Positions 20,526-32,198 of a DNA stretch of 64,000 nucleotides are shown here, piece after piece. The notes under the pieces are model-generated. The model was not told the origin of the DNA. It did not search any database and was given only the letters and a program-made list of their open reading frames with translations. The position numbers and the translations under genes are program-made. The DNA comes from Mycolicibacterium porcinum (lineage in GTDB: Bacteria > Actinomycetota > Actinomycetes > Mycobacteriales > Mycobacteriaceae), in assembly GCA_002086835.1 (NCBI GenBank), contig MVIG01000004.1:124001-188000 (forward strand). The letters run 5' to 3'. Position 1 is the stretch's first letter, and each line of letters begins with the position of its first letter.

Positions 20526-23500
20526 TTTCACACTCCACCGGCGGCGCCAGCAGCTCGATGATCCTGGCTGTCACGGCCGCCGCGGTGGGGTGCTCCCACA
20601 GCAGTGTCGGCGGCAGCGACAGGCCGGTCTGCTTCTCCAGCTGCCGGCGCAGCCGGACCGTCATGATCGAGTCGACGCCCAGCTCCACCAGCGGGAGGTC
20701 GACGTTCACGTCGGACTCCGCGAGCCCCAATTGGCTTGCCACCGCCGTCAATACGTGAGCGGCGAGCTGTTCGGGATCGAACTCCCCCGCGACCGGCTCC
20801 GCGACGTCGTCGGGCTCGTCCTCGGGTGCCACCTCCGCGAGGATGGGCACGGCCGCGGCCGCAGGCAACACCGGCAGCACCACGACGTTGGCCGTGTCCT
20901 CACGCATCGCCAGGTCCAGTGCGCGTATCGCGTCGTCGGCGCCGACCGTGCCCATGCCGAGCGCGTCGAGTTGCGCGGCCACGAACTCCGACGCCGAGCC
21001 CATCCCCAGCCCGCGCCACGCCGTCCACGCGACGGCGGTGGTGCGGTCGCCGAGACCACGTCGGTGCCTGGCCATTCCGTCCAGGAACGCGTTTGCGCAG
21101 CCGTAGGCACCCTGCCCCGGGAAACCCGCCAGGTAGCCGCACGAAGAGAACAGCACCATCCAGTCGAGCTGCTCGGGCGGGAACACCTCGTGCAGCGCAA
21201 GGGTCCCCCGCACCTTCGGATGCATGGCTGCGGCGAACTCGTCGGAGGCCGTATTCATGAGCAGCGCACCGGCTTCCACGCCGGCCGCATGGATGACACC
21301 GCGCACCGGCGGCAGCGGGCGCAGCACATCCCGCAGCGCGTCGGCCGATCCCGGCGCGCCGATGTCCACCGCGGCGACGGTGACCGACACCCCGCGCTCC
21401 TCGAGGGCGGTCACCGCACGGACTGCCGCCGATTGGTCGCCACCCGTCCAGGCCGAGCGGTCGCCCAGGCCCGAGCGGGACAGCAGCACGAGCCGGCGCG
21501 CACCCAGATCGGCCAGGTGCTGAGCCATCCGCAGACCGAGCACACCGGTGCCGCCGGTGATCAGGTAGGTGCCGCCCGGCTCACACCGCATCGGGCTCGC
21601 CTGTGCCGCACCGGCGGACGCCGACCCGGATGCCGAGAGTCGGGCAGCCAGGGCAACGCCGTCGCGGACCACGAGCACACCGTGCCCGGACAGCGAGCCG
21701 AGGGCGTCCAGCGGGATCCGCCCGTCGGCCACGTCCACGACACCGCCCCACAGCTGCGGATGCTCGGCTGCGGCGACCCGCCCCAGCCCCCACAGCGGCG
21801 CGTGGGTCACGTTGGCCCCCTCGTGGACGCCGACGGTGAGTGCCCACAGCCGCGCCGACAGGCCAAGGCGCTGTTGCAGGGTCAGCGTCCGCGTCACCAG
21901 GTCGACGGCCACCTCGGGCGCGTCATCGTCGCGCGGCAGCACCAGCACAACCGGATGCTCACCGAGTTCGCTTGGCAACGAACCGAAGTCGATGATCGAT
22001 TCCAGTTCCGCCGGATCTTCGATCGCCACATACGGCACTGCGGCGGTCGTCAGGTCGTCCACCGCGGCTTCCAGCCGGTCGACGTCCCCGCCCACCAGCA
22101 CCACCCCGCTGGGTGCCCGCTGGTCACGGGCCGACACCGGATGCCAGGACACCTGGTGCACGATCCGGCGGACGTCGGTCGCCGATGACTCCCTCCCGGG
22201 ATTCTCCAGCTCCTCGAAGGCCATGCCACCGATCGACACCATCACCGATCCGGACTCGTCGGTGATCGCCACATCGGTGGTGGTGGTACCGGGCCTGCGC
22301 CGCACCGACAGCATCGCGGTCGCCGGCGGCTCCCCATGGACGTCGACCCGTTCGATCCGGGCGGGCATCCGCAGGCGCGGCGGACCGTCGAAACTCGTCG
22401 AGGCCGCCGAGGTGGCCGCGTCCACCAGCGAGGCCCAGGTGTCCGGCCGCGCGCGGTCGGGCTCGGAACTCACCCTGGCCAGCAGTTCACCCTCGCCCCG
22501 GCGCAGATCCGTGATGTCCCAACCGAATCCCATGGCGGCGACCCCGAGCTCGGCCAGGGTGTCGATCACGTGACGCGGCGGCAGCTGCTCGGCGCAACGC
22601 GTGCGCGCGGCCTCGAGATCGACATCGGCGACCTCGGCAGGGTCCGGGTCCACCACCGCACTGCTGTGCGTCAACCATCCGCCGTCCCGGTCCTCGGCGT
22701 CCGTCAGCCGTGAGGCCAGGGTCAGCTCGCGGTCGGCCAGCACCACCTGGAGATCCCGGGCGCGTGCAGGGGCCACGGGCGTGCGCAACCGGATGTCTGT
22801 GAGCCCGGCGCCTCTCCCGGCTGCCGTCAGGAATGTGTTCAACAGCACCGCGGCAGGCACGATCTCGGTGCCCTGCACCGGGTGGTCGCCGGGGTACGGC
22901 CGGGTGTCGAAGTCCAGCCGGGTCTGCCACATCCGGGTGGCGACGGTTCCGGCCACGTCGGTGCGTCCACCGAGCAGGGTGTGGCTGGTGGTGTCGTGCA
23001 CCGCGCGCCCGCCGGGCGCGGCAGAGGGCACCCGCCAGAAGTGCCGGTGCTGCCATTGGGTGACCGGGAGGTCGGCTGCCCACGGATCAGTCTCGGCGAC
23101 ACCATGTTCGACGTCGGCGCCATGGCAGTACAGCGCGGCGATCGCCGTCATGACGGCCGGCGGCTCGGGTGTGTCGCGACGCAGCAGCGGGACGACGGCG
23201 TGGTCGTCGATGCCCAGATGCAGCAGGGTCTCGACGATCGAATGTGACACCACCGGATGTGCGGACACCTCGAGGAACAGGCGGTGTCCGTCCTCGGCGG
23301 CGGCAGTGACGGCCTCGGCGAACCGGACCTGCCCGCGCAGGTTGTGCACCCAGTAGTCGGCGTCCCGCGGCGCGGTGGAGCGGGGATCGGGCAAAGCCGT
23401 GGTGTAGAGAGGGATCACGGCGCCCCGCGCCGGGTCCAGCCCGGCGACGTTCGCGGCCAGCGCGCCGGTGAGGTCGTCCATCGCGGGACTGTGGAAAGCC

Positions 23501-25665
23501 ACGTCGGTGTTCACCCGGCGCACCACGATGCCCTGCTCGCCCCAGGTCCGGCAGACTTCGTCGACGGCCTCGGTGAGGCCCGAGATGACACAGGATTCCG
23601 CCGACGCGCTGATGGCCGCCACCACGTCGGTGCGGCCGGCCAGTCGGTGCGCCGCCTCATCGAACGGCAGCCGCACCAAGGCCATCGCCCCGCAACCCAT
23701 CACGGAGCGGAACCCGCGGGCCCGGTAGCACGCCACGGCCGCCCCCTGGCGCAGCTCGAACACACCGGAGACCACGCACGCCGCGACCTCACCGACCGAG
23801 TGCCCGATCACCGCTGCGGGCCGGACTCCCCGTTCACGCAGGACCGCGGCCAGCCCGACCTGCATGGCGAAGGTCAGCGCCTGGATCCGGTCGGTGCCGC
23901 CGAGCTCGCCCGTGCTCAGCGCCTCGCGCGCGGAGAATCCGAGCTCAGGAGCGAATACCTCGTCGACCTCGTCGATGATGCGGGCGAAAGTCGGTTCCGC
24001 CGTGAGCAGTTCGCGTCCCATACCGGCCCAGTGCGAACCGTGTCCGGAGAACACCCACACCGCGTCCCTGGCCTGGCCGCCCGGAACCTCGCCGGTGACG
24101 AGCCCGGCGCCGGATTCTCCCCGGGCGAGTGCGTCGAGGCCGGCGATCAGTTCGTGTCGGTGCTCGGCGACGACCGCGGCCCGGACCGGCTCGTGGGTTC
24201 GCCGGGCCCACAGCGTGGCCGCCACCGGTGCCACGTCGTGATGACCCGCTCGCAGGTGATCGCCGAGTGCTTCGGCCTGGCGGGCCAGGCGGGGTCCGGA
24301 CCGCGCGGACAGCGGGACGACCAGCGGGCCGGATGCCTGCGTTGTCGTATCCGGTTGTGCTGGAGCCTCTTCGAGCAGGATGTGTGCGATGGTGCCGCCG
24401 TAGCCGTAGCTGCACACCGCGGCCTGGCGCGGCGTGTCGGCGCGTGCCCAGGGTTCGACCTCGGTGGGCACCCGGAGTCCGCTGTTGGCCCAGTCCACCG
24501 CACCGGTGAGTTCCCGCAGCCCGGCGGTGGGCGGGATCGCCTCATGGTGCAGCGCCAGGACCGTCTTGATCAGGCCCATCACCCCGGCGCCGCCCTCCAG
24601 GTGGCCGATGTTGGGTTTGACCGAGCCGATGCGGCAGCGCTCCGCGTCGGCCCGCCCGGCGCCGTACACCTCGGCCAGCGCCCCTACTTCGGTGGGATCG
24701 CCTGTGGGAGTTCCGGTTCCGTGCGCCTCGACGTAGCCGACGGCCGCCGGGTCGACGCCCGACCTGCGGCATGCGAGCCGGAACATGTCCGCCTGGGCGG
24801 CACCATTGGGCGACATGATGCCGACGGTGCGGCCGTCCTGGGCGGTCGCGCCGCCGCGCACCACGGCCAGGATGCGGTCACCGTCACGTTCGGCGTCGGC
24901 GAGTCGTTTGAGCACGACGACACCGGCGCCCTCGCCGCGCCCGTAGCCGTCGGCGGCGGCGTCAAAGGTCTTGCACCGGCCGTCGGGTGCCGTGGCCCCG
25001 GCCTCGTCCAGCACCCGGGTCAAGCCGGGTCCGATCAGCGCGCTGACCCCGCCGGCCAGCGCCAGCGACGTCTCGCCGGCCCGCAGCATCTGGCACGCCT
25101 GGTGCACCGCAACCAGCGAGGCCGCGCATGCGGCGTCCAGCGCCACACTGGGTCCGCGGAGATCCAGCAAATGGGAGACCCGGTTGGCGATGCCGCACAG
25201 CGAGGTGCCGATCCCGGTCCACGCGTCGATGCCGGGCAGGTCCTCCATGATCAACTTGCCGTAGTCGTCGGAGTTGACCCCCATCAGCACCGCGGTGTCG
25301 CTGCCGGCCAGCCCCTTCGGCGAGACTCCGGCGTGTTCGAGCGCCTCCCAGCTGACCTCGAGCGCCAGCCGCTGCTGGGGGTCCATCACCTCGGCCTCGC
25401 GCGGTGAGACACCGAAGAACTCGGCGTCGAATCCGGCCAGGTCGTCGAGGAAGGTGCCCAACCGGGTCACCTCGCGCAGGATCGCGGCGTTGCGCGGATC
25501 GCGCCGCAGGTATGGCTCCCAGCGTTCCTCGGGCACCTCGGTGATGTGGCTACGGCCCTCCACCAGGAAATTCCAGAACTCCGCAGGAGTGGTGACGTTG
25601 CCGGCCACCCGGCAACCCAGCCCGATGACGGCGATGGGCTCCGGGGTCGAAGTCTCGGATGCCAT
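20515..25665 (-). CDS. Iterative type I PKS, probable 6-methylsalicylate synthase
   Basis: 1,716 residues in the order KS (8-430, active Cys in DAACAAS near 180, AHGTGT and NIGHLEG histidines), AT (520-830, GHSVGE near 622, VAFHS consistent with malonyl-CoA), dehydratase/thioester-hydrolase-like hot dog (880-1160, [16 protein letters not shown] near 925), KR (1355-1560, TGGTGVLG near 1368 and Ser-Tyr-Asn in [17 protein letters not shown]), and ACP (1625-1700, LGVDSIM). This order, the length and the [18 protein letters not shown] region are those of 6-methylsalicylic acid synthases (about 1,750 residues); no separate thioesterase is present, as in that family. It fills the slot of mbtJ between mbtA and mbtI, separate from canonical mbtC and mbtD. 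Inferred role: 6-methylsalicylate cap for mycobactin. An orsellinate-type synthase is less likely because a KR is present. Confidence 0.82.
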   Translation of the reverse strand: MASETSTPEPIAVIGLGCRVAGNVTTPAEFWNFLVEGRSHITEVPEERWEPYLRRDPRNAAILREVTRLGTFLDDLAGFDAEFFGVSPREAEVMDPQQRLALEVSWEALEHAGVSPKGLAGSDTAVLMGVNSDDYGKLIMEDLPGIDAWTGIGTSLCGIANRVSHLLDLRGPSVALDAACAASLVAVHQACQMLRAGETSLALAGGVSALIGPGLTRVLDEAGATAPDGRCKTFDAAADGYGRGEGAGVVVLKRLADAERDGDRILAVVRGGATAQDGRTVGIMSPNGAAQADMFRLACRRSGVDPAAVGYVEAHGTGTPTGDPTEVGALAEVYGAGRADAERCRIGSVKPNIGHLEGGAGVMGLIKTVLALHHEAIPPTAGLRELTGAVDWANSGLRVPTEVEPWARADTPRQAAVCSYGYGGTIAHILLEEAPAQPDTTTQASGPLVVPLSARSGPRLARQAEALGDHLRAGHHDVAPVAATLWARRTHEPVRAAVVAEHRHELIAGLDALARGESGAGLVTGEVPGGQARDAVWVFSGHGSHWAGMGRELLTAEPTFARIIDEVDEVFAPELGFSAREALSTGELGGTDRIQALTFAMQVGLAAVLRERGVRPAAVIGHSVGEVAACVVSGVFELRQGAAVACYRARGFRSVMGCGAMALVRLPFDEAAHRLAGRTDVVAAISASAESCVISGLTEAVDEVCRTWGEQGIVVRRVNTDVAFHSPAMDDLTGALAANVAGLDPARGAVIPLYTTALPDPRSTAPRDADYWVHNLRGQVRFAEAVTAAAEDGHRLFLEVSAHPVVSHSIVETLLHLGIDDHAVVPLLRRDTPEPPAVMTAIAALYCHGADVEHGVAETDPWAADLPVTQWQHRHFWRVPSAAPGGRAVHDTTSHTLLGGRTDVAGTVATRMWQTRLDFDTRPYPGDHPVQGTEIVPAAVLLNTFLTAAGRGAGLTDIRLRTPVAPARARDLQVVLADRELTLASRLTDAEDRDGGWLTHSSAVVDPDPAEVADVDLEAARTRCAEQLPPRHVIDTLAELGVAAMGFGWDITDLRRGEGELLARVSSEPDRARPDTWASLVDAATSAASTSFDGPPRLRMPARIERVDVHGEPPATAMLSVRRRPGTTTTDVAITDESGSVMVSIGGMAFEELENPGRESSATDVRRIVHQVSWHPVSARDQRAPSGVVLVGGDVDRLEAAVDDLTTAAVPYVAIEDPAELESIIDFGSLPSELGEHPVVLVLPRDDDAPEVAVDLVTRTLTLQQRLGLSARLWALTVGVHEGANVTHAPLWGLGRVAAAEHPQLWGGVVDVADGRIPLDALGSLSGHGVLVVRDGVALAARLSASGSASAGAAQASPMRCEPGGTYLITGGTGVLGLRMAQHLADLGARRLVLLSRSGLGDRSAWTGGDQSAAVRAVTALEERGVSVTVAAVDIGAPGSADALRDVLRPLPPVRGVIHAAGVEAGALLMNTASDEFAAAMHPKVRGTLALHEVFPPEQLDWMVLFSSCGYLAGFPGQGAYGCANAFLDGMARHRRGLGDRTTAVAWTAWRGLGMGSASEFVAAQLDALGMGTVGADDAIRALDLAMREDTANVVVLPVLPAAAAVPILAEVAPEDEPDDVAEPVAGEFDPEQLAAHVLTAVASQLGLAESDVNVDLPLVELGVDSIMTVRLRRQLEKQTGLSLPPTLLWEHPTAAAVTARIIELLAPPVECEIKA

Positions 25666-25692
25666 GTCAGCAGGACCTCGACCGAAGGAAAG

Positions 25693-25711
25693 TCTGGATA
25701 GCCTTGCCTAA
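25693..25711 (-). promoter_or_regulatory. IdeR-like iron box upstream of the PKS
   Basis: 19-mer with 13 of 19 matches to TTAGGTTAGGCTAACCTAA, 28 bp before the PKS start codon. It links the PKS to iron starvation like the rest of the locus. The right half (GCCTAA) is perfect and the left half is weak. Confidence 0.55.
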
Positions 25712-25894
25712 ATACGCTGCCGACATGCGGACCATACTGGCACACGATCCGAGAGCGCAGGAGTTCTACCTCAGAACCGGCTGTGGATCTCCTGGATGGC
25801 CCCCCAGGCGGCGATGACGTGCGGTTTTTCCGCATGAGGCGGCTCTTGTGGCTACCGCTGCGCCATCGCGCGCGGGCGCCGTCGACGTGTTAGC

Positions 25895-27343
<1,449 letters not shown>

Positions 27344-27426
27344 TCAACACCTTCCGCATAGGCCTCACACATGTCGACACAGCCGGCTCACAGATTTCTC
27401 ATAGAAAGTCCGGCGGCGTTGGCCAG

Positions 27427-28599
27427 CTAGCCGAGTAGGTCCCGGACGACCGCGTCGGCGAGCAGGCGACCCCGGTCAGTCAGCACCAAGGCCTCCCCCT
27501 GCGCGAGGAGAAGCCCTTCACCACACAGTCTTTCGGCGCGCGCCCGTTCGTCGGCATCGAGCAGCGGCACCGGGAGGCCGTCCCGGACCCGGACCCGGAG
27601 CATCACTTCCTCGACATGCCGGTCACGGGCATCGAGCTCCTCGAAATCGGCGACAGGCAGCCGATTTTCGGTCAAGGCCTGCGCATAGGCATTGGGGTGC
27701 TTGACGTTCCACCATCGGGTGTCACCCAAGAATCCGTGCGCTCCCGGGCCGGCGCCCCACCACTCGCCACCCTCCCAGTAACCGAGGTTGTGCCGGCATT
27801 CGCCGCCCGCACGGCTCCAGTTCGACACTTCGTACCAGTGCATGCCCGCCGCCGACAGCCGGTTGTCGAGCAGCTCATAGCGTTGCGCGAGCACGTCATC
27901 GTCGGGGCGGGCGATCTCGCCGCGACGCACGCGGCGGGCGAGCGCGGTGCCGTCCTCGACGATCAGCGAGTACGCCGACACGTGATCGACACCGGCGCCC
28001 ACGGCGACGTCGATCGAGCGGCGCAGGTCGTCGTCGGTCTCCCCCGGCGTGCCGTAGATGAGGTCGATGTTGACGTGGTCGAACCCCGCGGCCCTGGCCT
28101 CCAGAGCCGCGGCGGGGGCGCGACCCGGCGAGTGCGTGCGATCCAGCACTGCCAGCACCTGCGGAGCCGCCGACTGCATGCCCAGGGAAATCCGCGTGTA
28201 CCCGGCCTCGCGCAACGTCGCGAACATCGCCGGGGAGGTCGATTCCGGATTCGCCTCCGTGGTGACCTCGGCGTCGACGGCAAGCTCGAAATTGTCGCGA
28301 ACCGCACCGAGCACCGCGGCCAGGCCGGCCCCGCCCAGCAACGTCGGCGTCCCACCGCCGACGAACACGGTCTGCACCGGCACCGAACCGACGCTCTCCG
28401 CCGCCAGCCGCAGTTCGACGCGCAGGGCAGCCAGCCAGCCGTCAGGGTTGGCACCCCCCAATTCGGCCGGTGTGTAGGTGTTGAAGTCGCAGTAGCCGCA
28501 CCTGGTCGCGCAGAACGGAACGTGGATGTAGAGGCCGAACGCGCGACCTGGCACGTGGGCCAACTGGGGTTGGCCGGCGAGCTCGGTGCGCGTGGTCAT
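27427..28599 (-). CDS. hemW: Radical SAM protein HemW (HemN-like)
   Basis: 390-residue radical SAM protein from the ATG giving MTTRTELAG; the frame is open further upstream, but that extension lacks homology. The iron-sulfur motif CATRCGYC is at 30-37, followed by GGGTPTLL, which binds SAM. It keeps the HemW-type length and the C-terminal winged-helix stretch ending in LTDRGRLLADAVV. HemW proteins are haem chaperones rather than true coproporphyrinogen oxidases, though often annotated as HemN. Located as hemN/hemW is in M. tuberculosis, next to mbtI and nirA. Confidence 0.9.
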   Translation of the reverse strand: MTTRTELAGQPQLAHVPGRAFGLYIHVPFCATRCGYCDFNTYTPAELGGANPDGWLAALRVELRLAAESVGSVPVQTVFVGGGTPTLLGGAGLAAVLGAVRDNFELAVDAEVTTEANPESTSPAMFATLREAGYTRISLGMQSAAPQVLAVLDRTHSPGRAPAAALEARAAGFDHVNIDLIYGTPGETDDDLRRSIDVAVGAGVDHVSAYSLIVEDGTALARRVRRGEIARPDDDVLAQRYELLDNRLSAAGMHWYEVSNWSRAGGECRHNLGYWEGGEWWGAGPGAHGFLGDTRWWNVKHPNAYAQALTENRLPVADFEELDARDRHVEEVMLRVRVRDGLPVPLLDADERARAERLCGEGLLLAQGEALVLTDRGRLLADAVVRDLLG

Positions 28600-28688
28600 G
28601 GTTTCATTTTCCCAGACTGTCCAGCGACGACTTTTGCTCACCGTGAACGCAAATATGGCCCGGTTAGGGCAGGTGACGACAATCGTGG

Positions 28689-28694
28689 CAGAAT
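28689..28694 (+). promoter_or_regulatory. -10 box for the leaderless cysteine leader ORF (nirA operon)
   Basis: CAGAAT, exactly 7 nt before the GTG of the leader ORF at 28702. The same spacing is seen at the other two polycysteine ORFs in this window, fitting transcription that begins at the start codon. Confidence 0.5.
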
Positions 28695-28701
28695 GTCGGG
28701 C

Positions 28702-28797
28702 GTGACTGCCGCCCACAACAGCACCACCCGCATTGCGCTGGTGGCTCGTCGGCACGTCGATTTCAAGCGCGTATGTAGCTGTTGCTGTCTGCCTTGA
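28702..28797 (+). CDS. Polycysteine leader peptide upstream of nirA (cysteine attenuator uORF)
   Basis: 31 codons from GTG (an in-frame ATG lies 9 nt earlier), ending VCSCCCLP before TGA: four cysteines in five residues. Leaderless short ORFs with cysteine runs upstream of sulfur-assimilation operons are known in mycobacteria as cysteine-responsive attenuators: translation through the Cys codons reports Cys-tRNA charging and controls the operon. The position here, before the sulfite reductase operon, fits that. The GTG start is chosen because a -10 box sits 7 nt upstream. Confidence 0.8.
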   Translation: MTAAHNSTTRIALVARRHVDFKRVCSCCCLP

Positions 28798-28921
28798 CCA
28801 TGCGTTGATTTCGGAACCCGCCCGCCCAATACATTCAGCTGGCCGCCGGATCTGCGCCGCCGGACAGCCCCACCGGCGATAAGCGCATTCCAGCGGCCGG
28901 TTCCATATGAGGAGCCAAGCC
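28798..28921 (+). promoter_or_regulatory. Attenuator leader between the uORF and nirA
   Basis: 124 nt rich in GGCCGC/GCGGCC and CGCCGG-type complementary blocks (for example GCTGGCCGC near 28840 against CAGCGGCC near 28890), able to form alternative stems. The nirA ribosome site (AGGAG) lies at the end. I infer that this is the structured part that responds to ribosome stalling in the Cys tail; no folding was computed. Confidence 0.45.
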
Positions 28922-30598
28922 ATGACCGAGGTTCAAGCCCAGCCGCGACCCGCGAAGACTCGCGACGAGGGTCAGTGGGCGCTGGGTAGCCGCGATCCCC
29001 TGAACCCCAACGAGGTGTTCAAACAGGAAGATGACGCCCTCAACGTTCGGGCCCGCATCCTCGATGTCTACTCCAAGCAGGGCTTCGACAGCATCGACAA
29101 GACAGATCTGCGCGGCCGGATGCGCTGGATGGGCCTGTACACCCAGCGTGAGCAGGGCTATGACGGCACCTTCACCGGTGACGACAACGCCGAACTGCTG
29201 GAGGCCCCGTACTTCATGATGCGGGTGCGCTCCGACGGCGGTGCGCTGACCGCGACGTCGCTGCGCACGCTGGGGCAGATCTCGATCGAGTTCGCCCGCG
29301 ACACCGCTGACATCACGGACCGGGAGAACATCCAGTACCACTGGATCCGCATCGAGGATGTCCCCGAGATCTGGCGTCGACTCGAAGAGGTCGGTCTGCA
29401 GACCACCGAGGCCTGCGGCGACTGCCCCCGCGTCGTCCTGGGTTCGCCGCTGGCCGGTGAATCCCTCGACGAGGTGCTCGATCCGACGCCCGCGCTGGAA
29501 GAGATCGTCCGCCGCTACATCGGCAATCCATTGCTGTCGAACCTGCCGCGCAAGTTCAAGACCGCGATCTCGGGCCTGCAAGACGTCGCCCACGAGATCA
29601 ACGACGTGGCGTTCATCGGCGTCAACCACCCCGAGCACGGCCCCGGCCTGGACCTGTGGGTCGGCGGCGGCCTCTCCACCAACCCGATGCTCGCGCAGCG
29701 ACTCGGCGTGTGGGTTCCGCTGGAGGAGGTGCCCGACGTCTGGGAGGGTGTCACCTCGATCTTCCGCGACTACGGTTACCGCCGGCTGCGCAACAAGGCC
29801 CGGCTGAAGTTCCTGGTCAAGGACTGGGGCCCGCAGAAGTTCCGCGAGGTGTTGGAGACCGAGTACCTCAAGCGCAAGCTGATCGACGGGCCTGCGCCCG
29901 AGCAGGTGCCCCACAACATCGACCATGTCGGCGTACAGAAGCTCAAGAACGGCCTCAACGCCGTCGGCGTGGCACCGATCGCCGGCCGGGTGTCGGGCAC
30001 CATCCTGACCAAGGTGGCCGATCTGGCCGAAGCCGCCGGGTCCGATCGCATCCGGTTGACCCCGTACCAGAAGCTCATCGTGCTCGACGTGCCCGACGAC
30101 AAGCTGGCCGAACTGCGCGCCGGCCTCGACGCGCTGGGACTGTCCTCGACCCCGTCGCGCTGGCGGCAGAACGTGATGGCCTGCACCGGTATCGAATACT
30201 GCAAGCTGTCCTTCGCCGAGACCCGGGTCCGGGCGCAGAGCCTGGTACCCGATCTGGAGGCACGCCTCGCCGACCTCAATTCGACGCTGGACGTGCCGGT
30301 GACCGTCAACCTCAACGGCTGCCCGAACTCGTGCGCCCGCATCCAGATCGCCGATATCGGCTTCAAGGGGCAGATGATCGACGATGGCGATGGCCCCGAG
30401 GAGGGCTTCCAGGTTCATCTGGGCGGCAGCCTCGGTCTGGACAGCGGTTTCGGCCGCAAGTTGCGCCAGCACAAGGTGCTGTCCACCGAGCTCGGCGATT
30501 ACATCGAGCGGGTTGTCCGCAATTTCGTGAAACAACGCGAGGGCAACGAGCGTTTCGCCCAATGGGCCATCCGGGCCGACGAGGCGGACTTGAGGTAG
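28922..30598 (+). CDS. nirA: Ferredoxin-dependent sulfite reductase NirA (SirA)
   Basis: Six-electron reduction of sulfite to sulfide with sirohaem and a 4Fe-4S cluster. 558 residues, near-colinear with the M. tuberculosis enzyme named NirA (563). Cluster ligands are in ACTGIEYC and NGCPNSC; the N-terminal YTQREQGYDG and TTEACGDCPR contain the tyrosine and cysteine that are cross-linked in this family. Start chosen at the second ATG because AGGAG lies 6-10 nt before it; the upstream ATG overlaps that site. First gene of an operon with cysH and the chelatase. Confidence 0.95.
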   Translation: MTEVQAQPRPAKTRDEGQWALGSRDPLNPNEVFKQEDDALNVRARILDVYSKQGFDSIDKTDLRGRMRWMGLYTQREQGYDGTFTGDDNAELLEAPYFMMRVRSDGGALTATSLRTLGQISIEFARDTADITDRENIQYHWIRIEDVPEIWRRLEEVGLQTTEACGDCPRVVLGSPLAGESLDEVLDPTPALEEIVRRYIGNPLLSNLPRKFKTAISGLQDVAHEINDVAFIGVNHPEHGPGLDLWVGGGLSTNPMLAQRLGVWVPLEEVPDVWEGVTSIFRDYGYRRLRNKARLKFLVKDWGPQKFREVLETEYLKRKLIDGPAPEQVPHNIDHVGVQKLKNGLNAVGVAPIAGRVSGTILTKVADLAEAAGSDRIRLTPYQKLIVLDVPDDKLAELRAGLDALGLSSTPSRWRQNVMACTGIEYCKLSFAETRVRAQSLVPDLEARLADLNSTLDVPVTVNLNGCPNSCARIQIADIGFKGQMIDDGDGPEEGFQVHLGGSLGLDSGFGRKLRQHKVLSTELGDYIERVVRNFVKQREGNERFAQWAIRADEADLR

Positions 30599-30606
30599 AT
30601 CGCGAG

Positions 30607-31332
30607 ATGAGCGCATTGACTGAAGCGGAATTGATCGAGCTGGCCGAGCGAGGTGCGGCCGAGCTGGCCGACGCCGGTGCCGAGGAGCTCCTGCGCTGGA
30701 CGGACAAGCACTTCGGCGACGCCGGCGGGCCGGCCAATAGATCCGGTTACGTCGTAGCGTCCAACATGCAGGATGCTGTGCTCGTCGAGATGGCGGCCAA
30801 GGTGCGCCCGGGTGTCGACGTGCTGTTTCTCGACACCGGTTACCACTTCGCCGAGACCATCGGCACCCGCGACGCCGTGGAGCAGGTGTACGGCGTGAAC
30901 GTGGTGAACGTCCATCCCGAGAACACGGTCGCCCAGCAGGATGAGCTGCACGGCAAGGACCTGTTCGCCCGGGACGCCGCGGCCTGCTGCCGGATGCGCA
31001 AGGTCGAACCGCTGAGCAAGGCCCTGGCGGGCTACAGCGCGTGGGTCACCGGCATCCGCCGGGTGGAGGCACCGACGCGCGCCAACGCTCCGCTGATCAG
31101 CTGGGATGCCGCCTTCGGCCTGGTGAAGATCAACCCGATCGCGGCCTGGTCCGACGACGAGATGCAGGCCTACATCGAGGCCAACGACATCCTGGTCAAT
31201 CCCCTGGTGTACGACGGCTATCCGTCCATCGGGTGCGCCCCGTGCACGACCAAGCCGGCCGAGGGCGCCGACCCGCGCAGCGGCCGGTGGGCCGGCCAGG
31301 CCAAGACGGAGTGCGGGCTGCACGCCTCGTGA
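30607..31332 (+). CDS. cysH: APS (PAPS-type family) reductase CysH
   Basis: 241 residues. Reduces adenylylsulfate to sulfite, feeding NirA. Two cysteine pairs characteristic of 4Fe-4S APS reductases are present: AACCRMRKVEPL and GCAPCTTK, and the catalytic C-terminal ECGLH cysteine near the end. LDTGYHFAET and the late PCTTKP stretch are typical. Starts 8 nt after nirA. Confidence 0.94.
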   Translation: MSALTEAELIELAERGAAELADAGAEELLRWTDKHFGDAGGPANRSGYVVASNMQDAVLVEMAAKVRPGVDVLFLDTGYHFAETIGTRDAVEQVYGVNVVNVHPENTVAQQDELHGKDLFARDAAACCRMRKVEPLSKALAGYSAWVTGIRRVEAPTRANAPLISWDAAFGLVKINPIAAWSDDEMQAYIEANDILVNPLVYDGYPSIGCAPCTTKPAEGADPRSGRWAGQAKTECGLHAS

Positions 31333-31339
31333 GGTCTCT

Positions 31340-32053
31340 GTGACGCTCGTTCTCACGGCACACGGCAGCGCGGACCCGCGTTCGTCGGCGAATGCGCACG
31401 CCATCGGCGGGCATCTGCGCCGCCTGTTGCCCGACACCGAGGTACGGGTCGCGTTCTGCGAACAGAACGCACCCAACCTCACCGAGGTGCTGCCCGCCGT
31501 GGAGCCCGGCGCAGTGGTGGTGCCGTTGCTGCTGGGCAGCGCCTATCACGCCCGGATCGACATTCCCGGGCTGATCGCCGACTCGGGTGCCGAGGTGACC
31601 CAGGCCGACGTGCTCGGCGACGATCCGCGCCTGCTGCAGGTGGTGCGGGAACGCCTGACCGCGGTGGGAGTGTCCCGGTTCGATGCGGACCTCGGCGTGA
31701 TCCTCGTCGGAGTCGGCTCGTCACATCCGGCCGCCAATGCCCGCACCGCCGCACTGACGGCAGCGTTGGCCGAGGGCACCCGATGGGTCGGTACCCACGT
31801 GGCGTTCGCCACAGGGCAGACCCCGTCCCTGCCCGAGGCCGTCGACCGTTTGCGGCAACGTGGTGCGCGCCGCCTGGCGATCGCTCCCTGGTTCCTGGCG
31901 CACGGCCGGATCACCGACCGGGTTGCCGAATTTGCCTGCACCGCAGGCATTCCCATGGCCGAACCGCTTGGCGCGCACCGCCTGGTGGCGGCCACAGTGC
32001 TCGATCGCTACGAAGAGGCGCTCACTGCCCGCAGCGCCGGCTTCGCCGCCTGA
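31340..32053 (+). CDS. Sirohydrochlorin ferrochelatase-like protein (CbiX/SirB family)
   Basis: 237 residues with a duplicated CbiX-type half domain: LTAHGSADPRS near the start with the metal-binding His, and LGSAYHARIDIPG with the second His; the C-terminal half repeats the fold. Probably inserts iron into sirohydrochlorin to make the sirohaem needed by NirA, consistent with its place as third gene of the operon (7 nt after cysH). Counterpart of the Rv2393 position in M. tuberculosis. A cobalt chelatase role cannot be excluded. GTG start. Confidence 0.86.
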   Translation: MTLVLTAHGSADPRSSANAHAIGGHLRRLLPDTEVRVAFCEQNAPNLTEVLPAVEPGAVVVPLLLGSAYHARIDIPGLIADSGAEVTQADVLGDDPRLLQVVRERLTAVGVSRFDADLGVILVGVGSSHPAANARTAALTAALAEGTRWVGTHVAFATGQTPSLPEAVDRLRQRGARRLAIAPWFLAHGRITDRVAEFACTAGIPMAEPLGAHRLVAATVLDRYEEALTARSAGFAA

Positions 32054-32076
32054 CCGCAGCCACACGCCGAGCAATC

Positions 32077-32106
32077 ACGCCCCCGGGTACCGCCCGGGGG
32101 CGTTTT
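32077..32106 (+). terminator. Intrinsic terminator after the nirA operon
   Basis: Perfect 11-bp stem (ACGCCCCCGGG / CCCGGGGGCGT) with a TACCG loop followed by TTTT. Ends the sulfite reduction operon before the persulfide operon. Confidence 0.85.
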
Positions 32107-32121
32107 CATGAACTTGACTCC

Positions 32122-32139
32122 TATACCCCAAGGGGTATA
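32122..32139. promoter_or_regulatory. CstR-type operator 1 (persulfide operon)
   Basis: Inverted repeat TATACCCC-AA-GGGGTATA. Such C/G-run palindromes are the operators of CsoR/CstR family repressors. Two more related 16-mers occur at 32155-32170 and 36295-36310, and a CstR-like gene ends this operon. Confidence 0.75.
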
Positions 32140-32154
32140 TTCGACGGTATTGGT

Positions 32155-32170
32155 ATACCCCCCTAGGTAT
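32155..32170. promoter_or_regulatory. CstR-type operator 2 (persulfide operon)
   Basis: ATACCCCCCTAGGTAT, 12 of 16 bases the same as the first operator core, 33 bp downstream of it (about three helical turns) and 29 bp before the first gene. Weaker site, probably bound cooperatively. Confidence 0.55.
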
Positions 32171-32198
32171 GCAGATCCACTCGTCAAGGAGTCGAACA

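Noticed and set aside
20515..25665. The PKS as a fused or duplicated MbtC-MbtD
   Set aside because: True mbtC and mbtD are both present; this protein has a DH/TH-like domain and the 6-MSA synthase order they lack.
28835..30616. 593-codon open frame antisense to nirA
   Set aside because: Complement of a conserved sulfite reductase gene; low-complexity translation typical of antisense frames.
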